The notes under the pieces were generated by a model, which ran no database searches, was not told the origin of the DNA, and saw only the letters and a program-made list of their open reading frames with translations. Source: Deltaproteobacteria bacterium (GTDB lineage: Bacteria; Desulfobacterota; Binatia; Binatales; Binataceae). From it: a stretch of 11,709 nucleotides of DNA. The stretch is taken from NCBI GenBank assembly GCA_021780585.1, contig JAJXYM010000155.1, forward strand, positions 1 to 11,709, read 5' to 3'. Shown here in pieces: positions 1 to 10,312 of the stretch. Each line of letters begins with the position of its first letter. Position 1 is the first letter of the stretch. Made by a program: the position numbers and the translations under genes.

Positions 1-1
1 C

Positions 2-145
2 GACGCGATTCAGGTGCATGGCGGAATCGGCTTCACCTGGGACCACGACCTGCATCTGTATTTCAAGCGCGCGAAATCCGCGGAATTCACCTTCGGCGAC
101 GCGACCTGGAATCGCGAGCTGGTGGCGCGGGGAATCAATCTGTGA
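2..145 (+). CDS. Acyl-CoA dehydrogenase, C-terminal fragment
   Basis: This is the last 47 codons of a gene that begins before the window. The peptide runs from DAIQVHGGIGFTWDHDL to a TGA stop. The QVHGGIGFTW(D/E)HDLHLY block followed by FKRAK is the signature of the C-terminal helical domain of acyl-CoA dehydrogenases, where the flavin and subunit interface lie. The family oxidises acyl-CoA to trans-2-enoyl-CoA using FAD and passes electrons to ETF. The end (NRELVARGINL) is a normal family terminus, so the gene looks intact at its 3' end. It lies 58 nt before a dehydratase-like gene on the same strand, which fits a shared fatty or aromatic acyl-CoA degradation operon. Acyl-chain specificity cannot be judged from this fragment. 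Confidence 0.9.
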   Translation, partial: DAIQVHGGIGFTWDHDLHLYFKRAKSAEFTFGDATWNRELVARGINL

Positions 146-203
146 AACGCGGGCGTGAAGACTCCGCCGCGTAAATAATCCGGGCGAAAGAGGAATAGAT
201 CCG

Positions 204-662
204 ATGCCAATCGACAAGAGCATTATCGGCAAGACCGGCAAACCGTTCACGATGCCGATCGAATGGAGCAAGGTGCGCGAATTTGCGCGCGCGATCCGCG
301 ATCTCAATCCCGTCTATTTCGACCCGGAACTGGCGAAAAAGGAATGCGGCGGAATTCCCGTGCCGCCCACCTTCCTGCAGGTCGCGGCCTTCTGGATGGG
401 CGAGGATTCGACGCCGACCGCGAACTTCGATCTGCGCCGGATTCTGCACGGCGAGCAGGACTTCGAATTCCTCAAGCCGATCTTCGTCGGCGACGTGCTG
501 ACCGGGACTTCGCGGATCGCGGACGTTTACGAAAAAGAGGGCGGCCGCGGCGGCAAGATGACCTTCATGGTTACCGAGATCGAATACAAGAACCAGAAGG
601 GCGAAGTCGTGGCCTACGCGCGCGGCACCCTGGTCGAGACCGGGCAGGCGGTCGGCGGCTGA
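204..662 (+). CDS. MaoC-like N-terminal (FAS1-type) dehydratase subunit, probably non-catalytic
   Basis: A 152-residue single hot-dog-fold protein of the MaoC N-terminal/FAS1-like dehydratase type. The start is supported by AGAGGA at 189-194, 9 nt before the ATG. The N-terminus (IGKTGKPFTMPIEWSKVREFARAI), then RDLNPVYFD at 32-40 and the PPTF turn at 54-57, are typical of this family. Where active hydratase-2 enzymes have Asp-x-Asn-x-x-His, this protein has Tyr at the His position (NPVY, residue 38). It is therefore probably the substrate-binding partner rather than the catalytic subunit, as HadA/HadC are to HadB in mycobacteria. The catalytic-looking partner is the next gene, 91 nt downstream. 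Together they probably hydrate enoyl-CoA or dehydrate 3-hydroxyacyl thioesters. The family is clear; the substrate is unknown and heterodimer formation is inferred. Confidence 0.87.
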   Translation: MPIDKSIIGKTGKPFTMPIEWSKVREFARAIRDLNPVYFDPELAKKECGGIPVPPTFLQVAAFWMGEDSTPTANFDLRRILHGEQDFEFLKPIFVGDVLTGTSRIADVYEKEGGRGGKMTFMVTEIEYKNQKGEVVAYARGTLVETGQAVGG

Positions 663-753
663 AATTACGAACGATCGAATTCCAGCGCATCCAACTTGCG
701 GGCGGCGGCGAAAGTCGGCGCGCGCCTGACGAAATTATAAGGAAGACACGGCG

Positions 754-1176
754 ATGGCGGCGAAAATCAAATATGACGCGGTGAAGGCGGGCGACGCGAT
801 TCCCACCGTGACGATCGACCACGTGTCCCGTCCGGACTTCGTGCGCTATGCGGGCGCTTCGGGCGACTTCGTGCCGCTCCATTACGATCAGACCTTCGTC
901 GAAGCGGCCGGTATCCCGACCGTTTTCGCCCAGGGCATGTGGACGGCGGGATGCCTGTCGCGCTGCCTGACGGATTATGCCGGCGCCGGCCAGGTGCGCC
1001 GCTTCAAGGTGCGCTTCGCGCGTCAGGTATGGCCGGGCGATACGCTGACCTGCCGCGGCAAGGTGACCGGCAAGAGCGAAAAGCACGGCGAGAAGCTGGT
1101 CGAGGGCGAGCTGGAAGTCGTCAACCAGAAGGGCGAGACGACGGTCAAAGGGAATTTCGCCGTCGCGGCGGCCTGA
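754..1176 (+). CDS. MaoC-family (R)-hydratase/dehydratase, catalytic subunit
   Basis: A 140-residue hot-dog-fold protein with a well-placed AAGGAAG ribosome site at 739-745. The segment YAGASGDFVPLHYD (residues 32-45) is the hydratase-2 motif. It supplies the catalytic pair Asp38 and His43, although the usual Asn between them is Val40. The overhanging segment and HGM-like turn appear as FAQGMWTAG, and the C-terminal strand RFKVRFARQVWPGDTL is typical of HadB/MaoC. The reaction would be reversible hydration of trans-2-enoyl thioesters to (R)-3-hydroxyacyl thioesters. It directly follows the His-less homologue and an acyl-CoA dehydrogenase, so a two-subunit hydratase acting after that dehydrogenase is the simplest reading. 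An ACP-dependent biosynthetic role is the alternative. The family call is strong and the pathway is inferred. Confidence 0.9.
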   Translation: MAAKIKYDAVKAGDAIPTVTIDHVSRPDFVRYAGASGDFVPLHYDQTFVEAAGIPTVFAQGMWTAGCLSRCLTDYAGAGQVRRFKVRFARQVWPGDTLTCRGKVTGKSEKHGEKLVEGELEVVNQKGETTVKGNFAVAAA

Positions 1177-1191
1177 ACGTCGCGCGCCCGG

Positions 1192-1205
1192 CGCGAAATT
1201 TCGCG
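1192..1205. repeat. 14-bp perfect palindrome in the intergenic gap
   Basis: CGCGAAATTTCGCG is a perfect palindrome lying 19 nt before the ATG of the GH57-like gene and 15 nt after the stop of the dehydratase gene. There is no T-run after it, so it is not an obvious intrinsic terminator. It could be an operator for a dimeric regulator of the downstream gene and acsA, or a chance product of the CGCG-rich composition. Confidence 0.4.
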
Positions 1206-1224
1206 GGAGAAGATTTCGTTATCG

Positions 1225-2673
1225 ATGACCGAGCCACGCTACATCATCGTCCACGGCCATTTTTATCAGCCGCCGCGCGAAAGCCCGTGGACCGGATTGA
1301 TCGCGCCCGAGCACGGCGCCGCGCCGTTCCCGAACTGGAACGAGCGGATTCTGAGCGAATGTTACAACGCCAACGCCCACGCCCATACGATGGAAGGGCG
1401 GGTGGTGCGGATTCGCAACAACTACGAATCGCTCAATTTCAATTTCGGACCGACGCTCGCGTCGTGGCTGGAGCGCCACGGCAAGGCCGCGTATCGCGCG
1501 CTGCGGCGCGCCGACGAGGCCAGTTCCGCGCGCCATCATGGGCATGGCGGCGCGATGGCGCAGGCGTACAACCATTCGATCCTGCCGCTGCTCAACGATC
1601 GCGACAAGGCGTTGCAGATCGCCTGGGGAAGCGAGGATTTCGCCTATCGTTTCGGACGGCGGCCCGAGGGTATGTGGCTGCCGGAATGCGGCGTCGATGA
1701 GGCGACGCTCGGGGCGCTCGCGCGCGCCGCAATCGCATACACCATCCTGGCGCCCGAGCAGGGCCGTTTCGACGGCGCCGGCGAGCGCGAGGCCGGACCG
1801 TTCGCCTGGCGCGAGGGCGCGGCGAACGTCGCGATCTTCCGCTTCGATCGCGAACTGTCGCGCGACATCTCCTTTGGCGACGCGCTGCTGGACGGCGCCG
1901 GGCTGGCCGATCGGATCGCGCACGCGGCATGGCAAATTCCGCCCGGCGCGGCGCTGATGATCGCGACCGACGGCGAAACCTTCGGCCATCACAAGAAGAC
2001 CGGCGCGGCCGAATTGGCGCGCGCCCTCGACCTGCTCGAACGGCGCGACGGCCTGAGCGTTACCAACTGCGCCGCCTATCTGGCGGATCATGGGACGCGC
2101 GGGCGGTTTGCGATCGACGGCGCCTCGGCGTGGAGCTGCGCGCACGGGGTCGAGCGCTGGCGCACGGAATGCGGATGCCGCCTGGAGGGCCATACCCGGC
2201 AGCTTTGGCGAGCGCCGTTTCGCGCCGCGATGGAGCTGGCGAAGAATCACGCCGATTTGGTCTACGATCGCTTTGCGCCGGAACTCACCGCCGATCCCGC
2301 CATGGCGCTGATGGAATCGATTCGGCCCATGCTCGACGCGAATCCCGCCGTGCGCGAGGAATTCTTCGCGCGCTATCCGGTGGCCGGCGAGGAGCGGCGC
2401 GACCGCTTCCTCAGACTGTGCGAGATGCAGCGCGCGGCGCATGCGGCGCTCACCAGTTGCGCCTGGTTCTTCGACGATTTCGGCGGGCCGGAGGGTCGCG
2501 TGGCGTTGCGCTGGGCGGCGCGCGCGCTCGAGCTGGCGGCGGAATTCCTGCCCAGCGCCGAAACCGAGTTGCTCGCGCGCTTGCGCGAAATCCATTCGAA
2601 TCGCCGCGAAGTCGGCGACGCCGCGACGCTTTATCTGAGTCTCAAGACGCGCGAAGCGCGCGGGAGGGTTTAA
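1225..2673 (+). CDS. GH57-fold glycoside hydrolase-like protein with DUF3536-type C-terminus
   Basis: A 482-residue cytoplasmic protein with no signal peptide. The opening YIIVHGHFYQPPRESPW (residues 6-22) is the first conserved GH57 region. GMWLPE ends at Glu154, the position of the GH57 nucleophile. ATDGETFGHH supplies Asp249 at the acid/base position, and YNHSILPL (115-122) is also conserved, so the catalytic residues look intact. From about residue 300, AWSCAHGVERWRTECGC matches the start of the DUF3536 region that follows GH57 in one subgroup. Many relatives I know of are considerably longer, about 800 residues, so this C-terminus looks short. GH57 enzymes act on alpha-glucans (amylase, branching enzyme, 4-alpha-glucanotransferase); the substrate here is unknown. 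A GGGAG sequence stands about 15 nt upstream of the ATG. The stop is only 6 nt from acsA, implying co-transcription. Confidence 0.86.
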   Translation: MTEPRYIIVHGHFYQPPRESPWTGLIAPEHGAAPFPNWNERILSECYNANAHAHTMEGRVVRIRNNYESLNFNFGPTLASWLERHGKAAYRALRRADEASSARHHGHGGAMAQAYNHSILPLLNDRDKALQIAWGSEDFAYRFGRRPEGMWLPECGVDEATLGALARAAIAYTILAPEQGRFDGAGEREAGPFAWREGAANVAIFRFDRELSRDISFGDALLDGAGLADRIAHAAWQIPPGAALMIATDGETFGHHKKTGAAELARALDLLERRDGLSVTNCAAYLADHGTRGRFAIDGASAWSCAHGVERWRTECGCRLEGHTRQLWRAPFRAAMELAKNHADLVYDRFAPELTADPAMALMESIRPMLDANPAVREEFFARYPVAGEERRDRFLRLCEMQRAAHAALTSCAWFFDDFGGPEGRVALRWAARALELAAEFLPSAETELLARLREIHSNRREVGDAATLYLSLKTREARGRV

Positions 2674-2679
2674 CCTGCG

Positions 2680-4641
<1,962 letters not shown>

Positions 4642-4707
4642 CCGCGCGACGCCTTGCGCGCGATCGGCGGCTTCGCGATGATTGATTCGCGTGGCGGCGA
4701 CGGTCGG

Positions 4708-4721
4708 GCCGGTTCGCCGGC
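4708..4721 (+). other. Small GCCGG-UUCG-CCGGC hairpin upstream of the methyltransferase
   Basis: A 5-bp perfect stem with a TTCG tetraloop lies 12 nt before the methyltransferase ATG. It sits where a ribosome site would be expected. It could affect translation initiation or mark the end of the acsA transcript, but it is short, lacks a U-tract, and could arise by chance in GC-rich DNA. Confidence 0.22.
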
Positions 4722-4733
4722 GGGTGGCGAGGG

Positions 4734-5621
4734 ATGACGGCTGGGCGGGAGAGGAAGAATCAGTTAGCGCTGTTTCGGCCCCATTTCGCGGCCGAAGTCA
4801 ATATCGCTTGCCGCGACAATCTCGATTTCATGGCCGCGCTGCCCGGCGCAAGCATGAAATTGATCGTGACTTCGCCACCTTACAATATCGGCAAAAGTTA
4901 CGAGCGGCGTTCGCCCATCGATCGCTACGTGCGCGAGCAGGAACGGGTAATCGCGGAGTGCGTCCGTCTGCTGCATCCGGAGGGATCGATCTGCTGGCAG
5001 ACCGGAAATCACGTCCAGAACGGCGAGATCTTTCCGCTCGATATCGTCCTTCACGAGGCCTTCCGCCAGCACGGCCTGAAATTGCGCAATCGTATCATCT
5101 GGCATTTCGAGCACGGACTTCATTGCTCGAAGCGACTCTCAGGACGATACGAAACGATCATGTGGTATACGAAGGGCGATAACTATACTTTCAATCTCGA
5201 TTCCATCCGCGTGCCGTCGAAATACCCGAACAAGAAATACCACAAAGGTCCGAAGCGCGGTCAGTTGTCCTGCAATCCGATGGGAAAAAATCCGGGCGAC
5301 CTGTGGATCTTTCCCAACGTCAAGCATAATCATATCGAGAAAACGATCCATCCGTGTCAATTCCCGGTCGAACTAATCGAGCGGCTGGTGCTCGCGCTGA
5401 CTAATCCCGGCGATTGCGTATTCGATCCGTTCATGGGCGTGGGCACGACCGTGATTGCGTCGGTCATGCATGGCCGGTCCGGCTACGGCTGCGACGTCGT
5501 GCCGGAATACGTGGAAGTCGCGCGCGAGCGTCTGGAGCTGCTGCGCGCCGGCGCGCTCAAGACGCGGCCGATGGATCGGCCCGTCTATGATCCGGCCCAG
5601 CCGCACGGCGGCCTGGCGTGA
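4734..5621 (+). CDS. Solitary beta-class DNA methyltransferase (N4-cytosine or N6-adenine)
   Basis: A 295-residue amino-methyltransferase of the N6/N4 (PF01555) type. The catalytic motif IV is TSPPYNIG at 46-53. The AdoMet-binding motif I, FDPFMGVGTT at 230-239, lies C-terminal to it, and HPCQFPVELIERLV (206-219) is the motif X-like segment. The order IV then I with the recognition region between them defines the beta class. TSPPY is more often seen in N4-cytosine enzymes than the DPPY of most adenine enzymes, but this does not settle the base. The middle part (IIWHFEHGLHCSKRLSGRYE) would carry target recognition. No endonuclease gene adjoins it, so it looks like an orphan. The ATG at 4734 is the only ATG before the conserved N-terminal strand. 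GAGGG abuts it too closely to be a good ribosome site; GGGTGG at 4722-4727 is better spaced but weak. Confidence 0.92.
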   Translation: MTAGRERKNQLALFRPHFAAEVNIACRDNLDFMAALPGASMKLIVTSPPYNIGKSYERRSPIDRYVREQERVIAECVRLLHPEGSICWQTGNHVQNGEIFPLDIVLHEAFRQHGLKLRNRIIWHFEHGLHCSKRLSGRYETIMWYTKGDNYTFNLDSIRVPSKYPNKKYHKGPKRGQLSCNPMGKNPGDLWIFPNVKHNHIEKTIHPCQFPVELIERLVLALTNPGDCVFDPFMGVGTTVIASVMHGRSGYGCDVVPEYVEVARERLELLRAGALKTRPMDRPVYDPAQPHGGLA

Positions 5622-5660
5622 GGGTCTAACCTTCCCTCGCTAACCGAGAGGCGATCCGTC

Positions 5661-6665
5661 ATGACGATTACGTTCGGGACGAATCGGTTCAATTTTCTCG
5701 ATCCGGCGCGGCTGGCCGACTCGGCGCGCGCCGCCGAACGCGCCGGCTTCGGAATCCTGTGGTTTCCCGACAGCCAGCTCCATGCCGGCGACGTGTTCCT
5801 CAACCTCGTGACCGCGCTCGGCGCCACCGAACGGGTCCGCGCCGGCACGCTGATCGTCAATCCCGTCACGCGCCATCCGAGCGTGATCGCCGCCAGTATC
5901 GCCGCGGTCGACGCGCGCGCGCCCGGCCGCGTCCTGCTCGGAATCTCCCAGGGCGACACCGCCGTCTGGCAGGTGGGTCTGACTCCCGCGCGGCTGGCCG
6001 CGATGGAACGCGCGACGCGCACGATTCGCGCGCTGCTGGCGGGCGCTGGAGTCGATCTTGGCTGGAGCGCGCCGTCGCGGCTCGATCAGCCGCGCCCCGT
6101 GCCGGTGATCGTCGCCTGCGGCGGTCCGCGGACGCTGCGGATGGCCGGCCGGGAGGCCGACGGCGTCGTGATGCGGGTGGGCGCGGATCCGGAACTGCTG
6201 CGCTGGGCGTATGGCGAGCTGTGCGCCGGCGCGCGCGCCGCCGGACGCGACCCGTCGTCGCTGTTCGTCGCGCTCCATTTCCATACCGTGATCACCAACG
6301 ACGCGGCTCTCGCGCGGGCGCGCGGGCGGGTGATGGCGGCCGGCTACTATGAAGTGAATCCGCGGCTCTGGCGGGTGCTTGGGCGCGAATGGCCGTGCGC
6401 GCCGATCGAGGAAATTCTGAAAACCGTGCGCCCGGATTTCCATCATGCGGCTGATATGGAGCTGGCCGCGCGCGCCGTCGCCGAAATTCCCGACGAAATC
6501 TCGCGCCGCTTCTGCCTGATGGGCGCGGCGGGCGAAGTTCGCGGCCAGCTCGACCGCCTGCTCGCCGCGGCGCCGTGGGCGCGTCACGTCGTATTGCAGC
6601 CGAATCTGCCGGGACGGGAGTTTATCGCCGCCTGCGCCGCCGACATTATTCCGCATTTCAGTTGA
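5661..6665 (+). CDS. LLM-class flavin-dependent oxidoreductase
   Basis: A 334-residue luciferase-like TIM-barrel protein, full length for the family. The N-terminal barrel strand and helix (FLDPARLADSARAAERAGFGILWFPDS, here split across residues 12-38) is typical. TERVRAGTLIVNPVTRHP (57-73), VLLGISQGDTAVWQVG (91-106) and VIVACGGPRTLRMAGREADG (149-168) are the recurring LLM flavin- and phosphate-binding blocks. Members use reduced FMN or coenzyme F420; the GISQGD..WQVG pattern resembles the F420-linked branch, but this is weak evidence. GAGAGG at 5646-5651 lies 9 nt before the ATG and supports the start. It begins 39 nt after the methyltransferase stop on the same strand, perhaps read through from it, though the products share no obvious task. 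The substrate cannot be inferred. Confidence 0.9.
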   Translation: MTITFGTNRFNFLDPARLADSARAAERAGFGILWFPDSQLHAGDVFLNLVTALGATERVRAGTLIVNPVTRHPSVIAASIAAVDARAPGRVLLGISQGDTAVWQVGLTPARLAAMERATRTIRALLAGAGVDLGWSAPSRLDQPRPVPVIVACGGPRTLRMAGREADGVVMRVGADPELLRWAYGELCAGARAAGRDPSSLFVALHFHTVITNDAALARARGRVMAAGYYEVNPRLWRVLGREWPCAPIEEILKTVRPDFHHAADMELAARAVAEIPDEISRRFCLMGAAGEVRGQLDRLLAAAPWARHVVLQPNLPGREFIAACAADIIPHFS

Positions 6666-6756
6666 CGCGCCGAAGCGTGCCCGTTACGCCGGCGCCGTCG
6701 TGATAATGGCGGCGCGCAAGCGGAAAATCGCGTCGCGCCCGCCGCGGCCGCGCGCC

Positions 6757-6762
6757 TATAAT
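6757..6762 (+). promoter_or_regulatory. Consensus -10 box TATAAT immediately before the ABC ATPase start
   Basis: TATAAT is a perfect sigma-70 -10 hexamer in otherwise very GC-rich sequence. The A of the downstream ATG (6770) is 8 nt past its end, which is where transcription would begin. No good TTGACA lies 16-18 nt upstream and there is no TG extension. No Shine-Dalgarno stands between the box and the ATG. The arrangement suggests a leaderless mRNA. Confidence 0.5.
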
Positions 6763-6769
6763 CGATTCG

Positions 6770-7667
<898 letters not shown>

Positions 7668-7678
<11 letters not shown>

Positions 7679-8942
7679 GGGCTGGCGCGCGATCGGTCTG
7701 GTGCTGTGGCGCGAATATCTGCAGCGCGTGCGCTCGCTCTCGTTCCTGCTGAGCACGCTGCTCACGCCGATCTTCTTTCTCGCCATCACGGTGATTCCGC
7801 CGCTGCTGGCCGCGCCCAATCTGATCGTGCGCCGGCATCTGGCGATCGCCTGCGCGGATCCCGCGCTGGCCGGCGAACTCCGATCGATGCTGGCGGGGAA
7901 GGAGGCGGTCGGCCGCTACACGATTACGATCGATCCGATCACCGCCGTCGCCGAACGCGCCCGGCTTGAGGCCAGGACTCGCGCCGGCCGGATCGACGGC
8001 TTTATCTGGCTCGACGATCGCGCGATCGCCGACGGCCGGATCGAATTCGTCACGCGTCGCGATTCGGATTTTCTCGAACGCGACTACCTGCGCGGGACGC
8101 TCGGATGGGCGATCACGCGCGCCCGGCTCGTCCGCCACGGCCTGCATGGCGAGGAAATCAGCCACGCGCTCGCCCCGATCACGCTCGACACGGTGTCGCT
8201 CGGCGCTGAACGCGATGGCCGCGCCCGCGGCTCGTCGGGCTACGTCGTCGGGATCGCGGTGGTCTTCCTGCTGGAAATCACGCTGCTTTCGTACGGGCTG
8301 ATGGTGATGCGGTCGGTGCTCGACGATAAGGCCTCGCGCGTGATGGAGGTGCTGCTGTGCGCGGCGACGCCGCGCGAGCTGATGGCGGGCAAGATTCTCG
8401 GTATTGGGATGCTCGGCCTGACCCAACTGGCGATTTGGGCCGCGATGGGCGCGGCGGTCGCCGGTCCGGCCGCATGGTTCGGCAAGGCCGCCTTCGGCGC
8501 AATCATGCCGTCGCAGGGTCTCGATCCGGTCAGCGTGACGCTTTACGCCGCATTCTTTATCCTTGGCTTTCTGCTCTACAGCTCGGTCTATGCGGCGGTC
8601 GGAGCGGCGTTCAACTCGGTGGACGAGGCGCAGCAATGGAACTTCCTGATCACGCTGCCGCTGGTCTTTTCGGGCGTGTTCGTCTTCTATCTGGCCGACC
8701 ATCCGCGCGCGCCGCTCGCGGTCGCGCTCTCGATGATTCCGCCGTTCACGCCGACCGTGATGAGCATGCGGGTGGCGGCGGGGGGCGCCCCCGGATGGCA
8801 GGTTGGAGTCGCGATGGTTGCGCTTATACTGTCGGTTCACGTGGCGATCGCGCTCTCCTCGCGCATCTACCGGGTGGGTATCCTGATGTACGGCAAGAAG
8901 CCGGCGCTGGCGGAAATCGTCCGTTGGCTGCGCTACTCCTGA
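7668..8942 (+). CDS. ABC-2 type transporter permease, NatB-like
   Basis: A 424-residue inner-membrane permease. The first membrane segment is at about residues 26-49, followed by a soluble external domain to about 188. Five more hydrophobic segments lie at about 191-214, 243-268, 290-312, 325-343 and 378-398. This one-plus-five layout with a large first loop is the NatB/ABC-2 pattern. The coupling region DDKASRVMEVLLCAATPRE (219-237) continuing into LMAGKILG is the family signature on the cytoplasmic side. The start overlaps the ATPase gene by 11 nt, and GGAGG lies upstream inside the ATPase coding sequence (…GTCGGAGGCGCC…). The pair forms a complete exporter if both subunits dimerise. Its stop codon is the last clearly ancestral-looking sequence before the RHS debris. 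Confidence 0.94.
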
Positions 8943-9050
8943 AAGCCGGCATCACGAAAGCGCCGTTTTTCGCGCTCGGCCTCTCGCCTCCTCGATGAGC
9001 CGCGCCACAGCGTTGGTTCATCGAAAGTAGCGCTCCACGACAGAGCGAAT

Positions 9051-9842
9051 GTGGAGTACAGTCACATTCATAATTTGCGGGTGACGGGGCTGGCGTACAG
9101 CGCGAACAGGACGCAATTGGGCAATCTGACCTACGCCTACGACGCCGACGGGCGGCGCACGGCGGCGGGCGGGAGCCTGGCGGCGGTGACTCTTCCGTCC
9201 AACGTGACGGCCAATCTGCTGACGGGGCTTGGGATTGACGAGTATTTCACGCGCACCGACGCGGGCGGGACGATGGCGTTCCTGGCGGACGCGCTGGGCA
9301 GCACGGTGGGGCTGGTGAACGCGGTGGGCGGCATCGACACCGGCTACACGTATCAGCCGTTCGGCGCCGTGACGGTCAACGGAACCAGCGCCAACCCCTA
9401 CCAGTTCACCGGCCGTGAAAACGACGGCGCAGGGCTCTACTTCTACCGCGCCCGCTACTACAGCCCGACCTTCCAGAGATTCGTGTCGCAAGATCCGCGC
9501 ATAACCGCTCGCACGCTGAATCCTTATACGTATTCTCTGGACGACCCGAACGATTTCACCGATCCGCTCGGCTTGTTTCCGATTCCCTGGGGGTTGCCGA
9601 TCAATATCATGTTCGGCGGAGGTACCTGCGGTCTCATTGGTGGGGTTATCGGTGGTGCGGCTGGAGGAATTCTAACTGACAATCCTTTCGGCGCCATGGC
9701 GGGCGCTGCGATCTTTAATTCGATCGGCCAGGCGATATGTAACGATCCTTGTGCCGGCGCTCTCAACTGCAATGAGGACCAAATGCTTCCGCCCACTCCA
9801 CCACCGGCTTCCGGTCCTACTTGTTCGGAGCAACACCCGTAA
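9051..9842 (+). CDS. RHS-repeat core fragment with variable C-terminal tip; 5'-truncated
   Basis: The frame encodes the end of an RHS/YD-repeat polymorphic-toxin-like protein. Recognisable parts are LGNLTYAYDADGRRT (23-37), NLLTGLGIDEYFTRTD (55-70) and ALGSTVGLVNAVGG (81-94). The core block YQPFGA…NPYQFTGRENDGAGLYFYRARYYSPTFQRFVSQDP spans about 101-149, and the junction DPLGL is at 171-175. The 88-residue tip after the junction is glycine-zipper-like (188-222) with five Cys and a proline-rich end, and matches no toxin family I know. Normal RHS proteins are well over 1000 residues. This frame has only a GTG at 9051 with no ribosome site and stays open back to the permease stop at 8940, so it is probably a gene remnant. 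Homologous-looking sequence (KVALHDRANVEY) lies upstream of the GTG. The step from LPS to NVTANLLTGLG skips the segment normally found between these blocks, suggesting an internal deletion. Confidence 0.82.
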   Translation: MEYSHIHNLRVTGLAYSANRTQLGNLTYAYDADGRRTAAGGSLAAVTLPSNVTANLLTGLGIDEYFTRTDAGGTMAFLADALGSTVGLVNAVGGIDTGYTYQPFGAVTVNGTSANPYQFTGRENDGAGLYFYRARYYSPTFQRFVSQDPRITARTLNPYTYSLDDPNDFTDPLGLFPIPWGLPINIMFGGGTCGLIGGVIGGAAGGILTDNPFGAMAGAAIFNSIGQAICNDPCAGALNCNEDQMLPPTPPPASGPTCSEQHP

Positions 9843-9862
9843 CGCGAAGGAGGCTGCTTCAA

Positions 9863-10312
9863 ATGGACTGGAGCGACAGGATGGACTTAGCAGAAGCGCT
9901 CCTCGGCCTTCCCGGTAAGCTTCCAAGCCAATACGAGGACGTGACCAAGCTTGCTCGCATCGGCGGTTTTATTGGACTCGCCGGAGGCTTGTTCCTTGGT
10001 GCTTTAGGTTACGGCCTTTTGGCAGTGTGTCTCGCGACCCTCGCGGGAGCCTTATTGGGCGGATGCACCGCACTGTACTTTAGACGGACAGACTTTGCTT
10101 TTTATCATAAGGTCAAGCCGACGAGAAAGATCGAGGTCGCGAGATGCGTTGGGTGCGGCATCATGACGGTTGCCGGCATTGTGGCCACCATCTTGAAACC
10201 AAATGTCCTGACCATCTTTGGAATATTTTTCTTCGGGTGGTTCACATTGCGCTACTTCCATCGGCAACAAGCGCTCGCTCAGTCCACAGAATCTTCACGA
10301 TCTTCCGGGTGA
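9863..10312 (+). CDS. Small multi-span membrane protein, candidate RHS immunity protein
   Basis: A 149-residue protein I do not recognise. AAGGAGG at 9847-9853, 9 nt before the ATG at 9863, is the strongest ribosome site in this part of the window and fixes the start; an in-frame ATG at 9821 lies inside the RHS frame and has no such site. After an amphipathic N-terminus there are hydrophobic stretches at about 33-50, 51-72, 96-111 and 114-130. A basic loop (RRTDFAFYHKVKPTRK) separates the middle ones, so about four membrane helices are likely. The gene follows the RHS tip by 20 nt, exactly where immunity genes sit. Local base composition is visibly less GC-rich than upstream genes, as expected for recently acquired tip/immunity modules. 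The immunity role is inferred from position and membrane nature only. Confidence 0.72.
   Translation: MDWSDRMDLAEALLGLPGKLPSQYEDVTKLARIGGFIGLAGGLFLGALGYGLLAVCLATLAGALLGGCTALYFRRTDFAFYHKVKPTRKIEVARCVGCGIMTVAGIVATILKPNVLTIFGIFFFGWFTLRYFHRQQALAQSTESSRSSG

Noticed and set aside
5620..5638. A GAGGG/CCCTC hairpin after the methyltransferase stop
   Set aside because: The stem is 5 bp with a 9-nt loop and no T-run, too weak to call a terminator.
8951..8978. An intrinsic terminator after the permease (AGCGC, T-rich loop, GCGCT)
   Set aside because: The T residues are in the loop rather than after the stem, and the stem is only 5 bp.
9821..9862. ATG at 9821 as the start of the small membrane protein
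   Set aside because: It lies inside the RHS frame without a Shine-Dalgarno, whereas the ATG at 9863 has AAGGAGG at ideal spacing.
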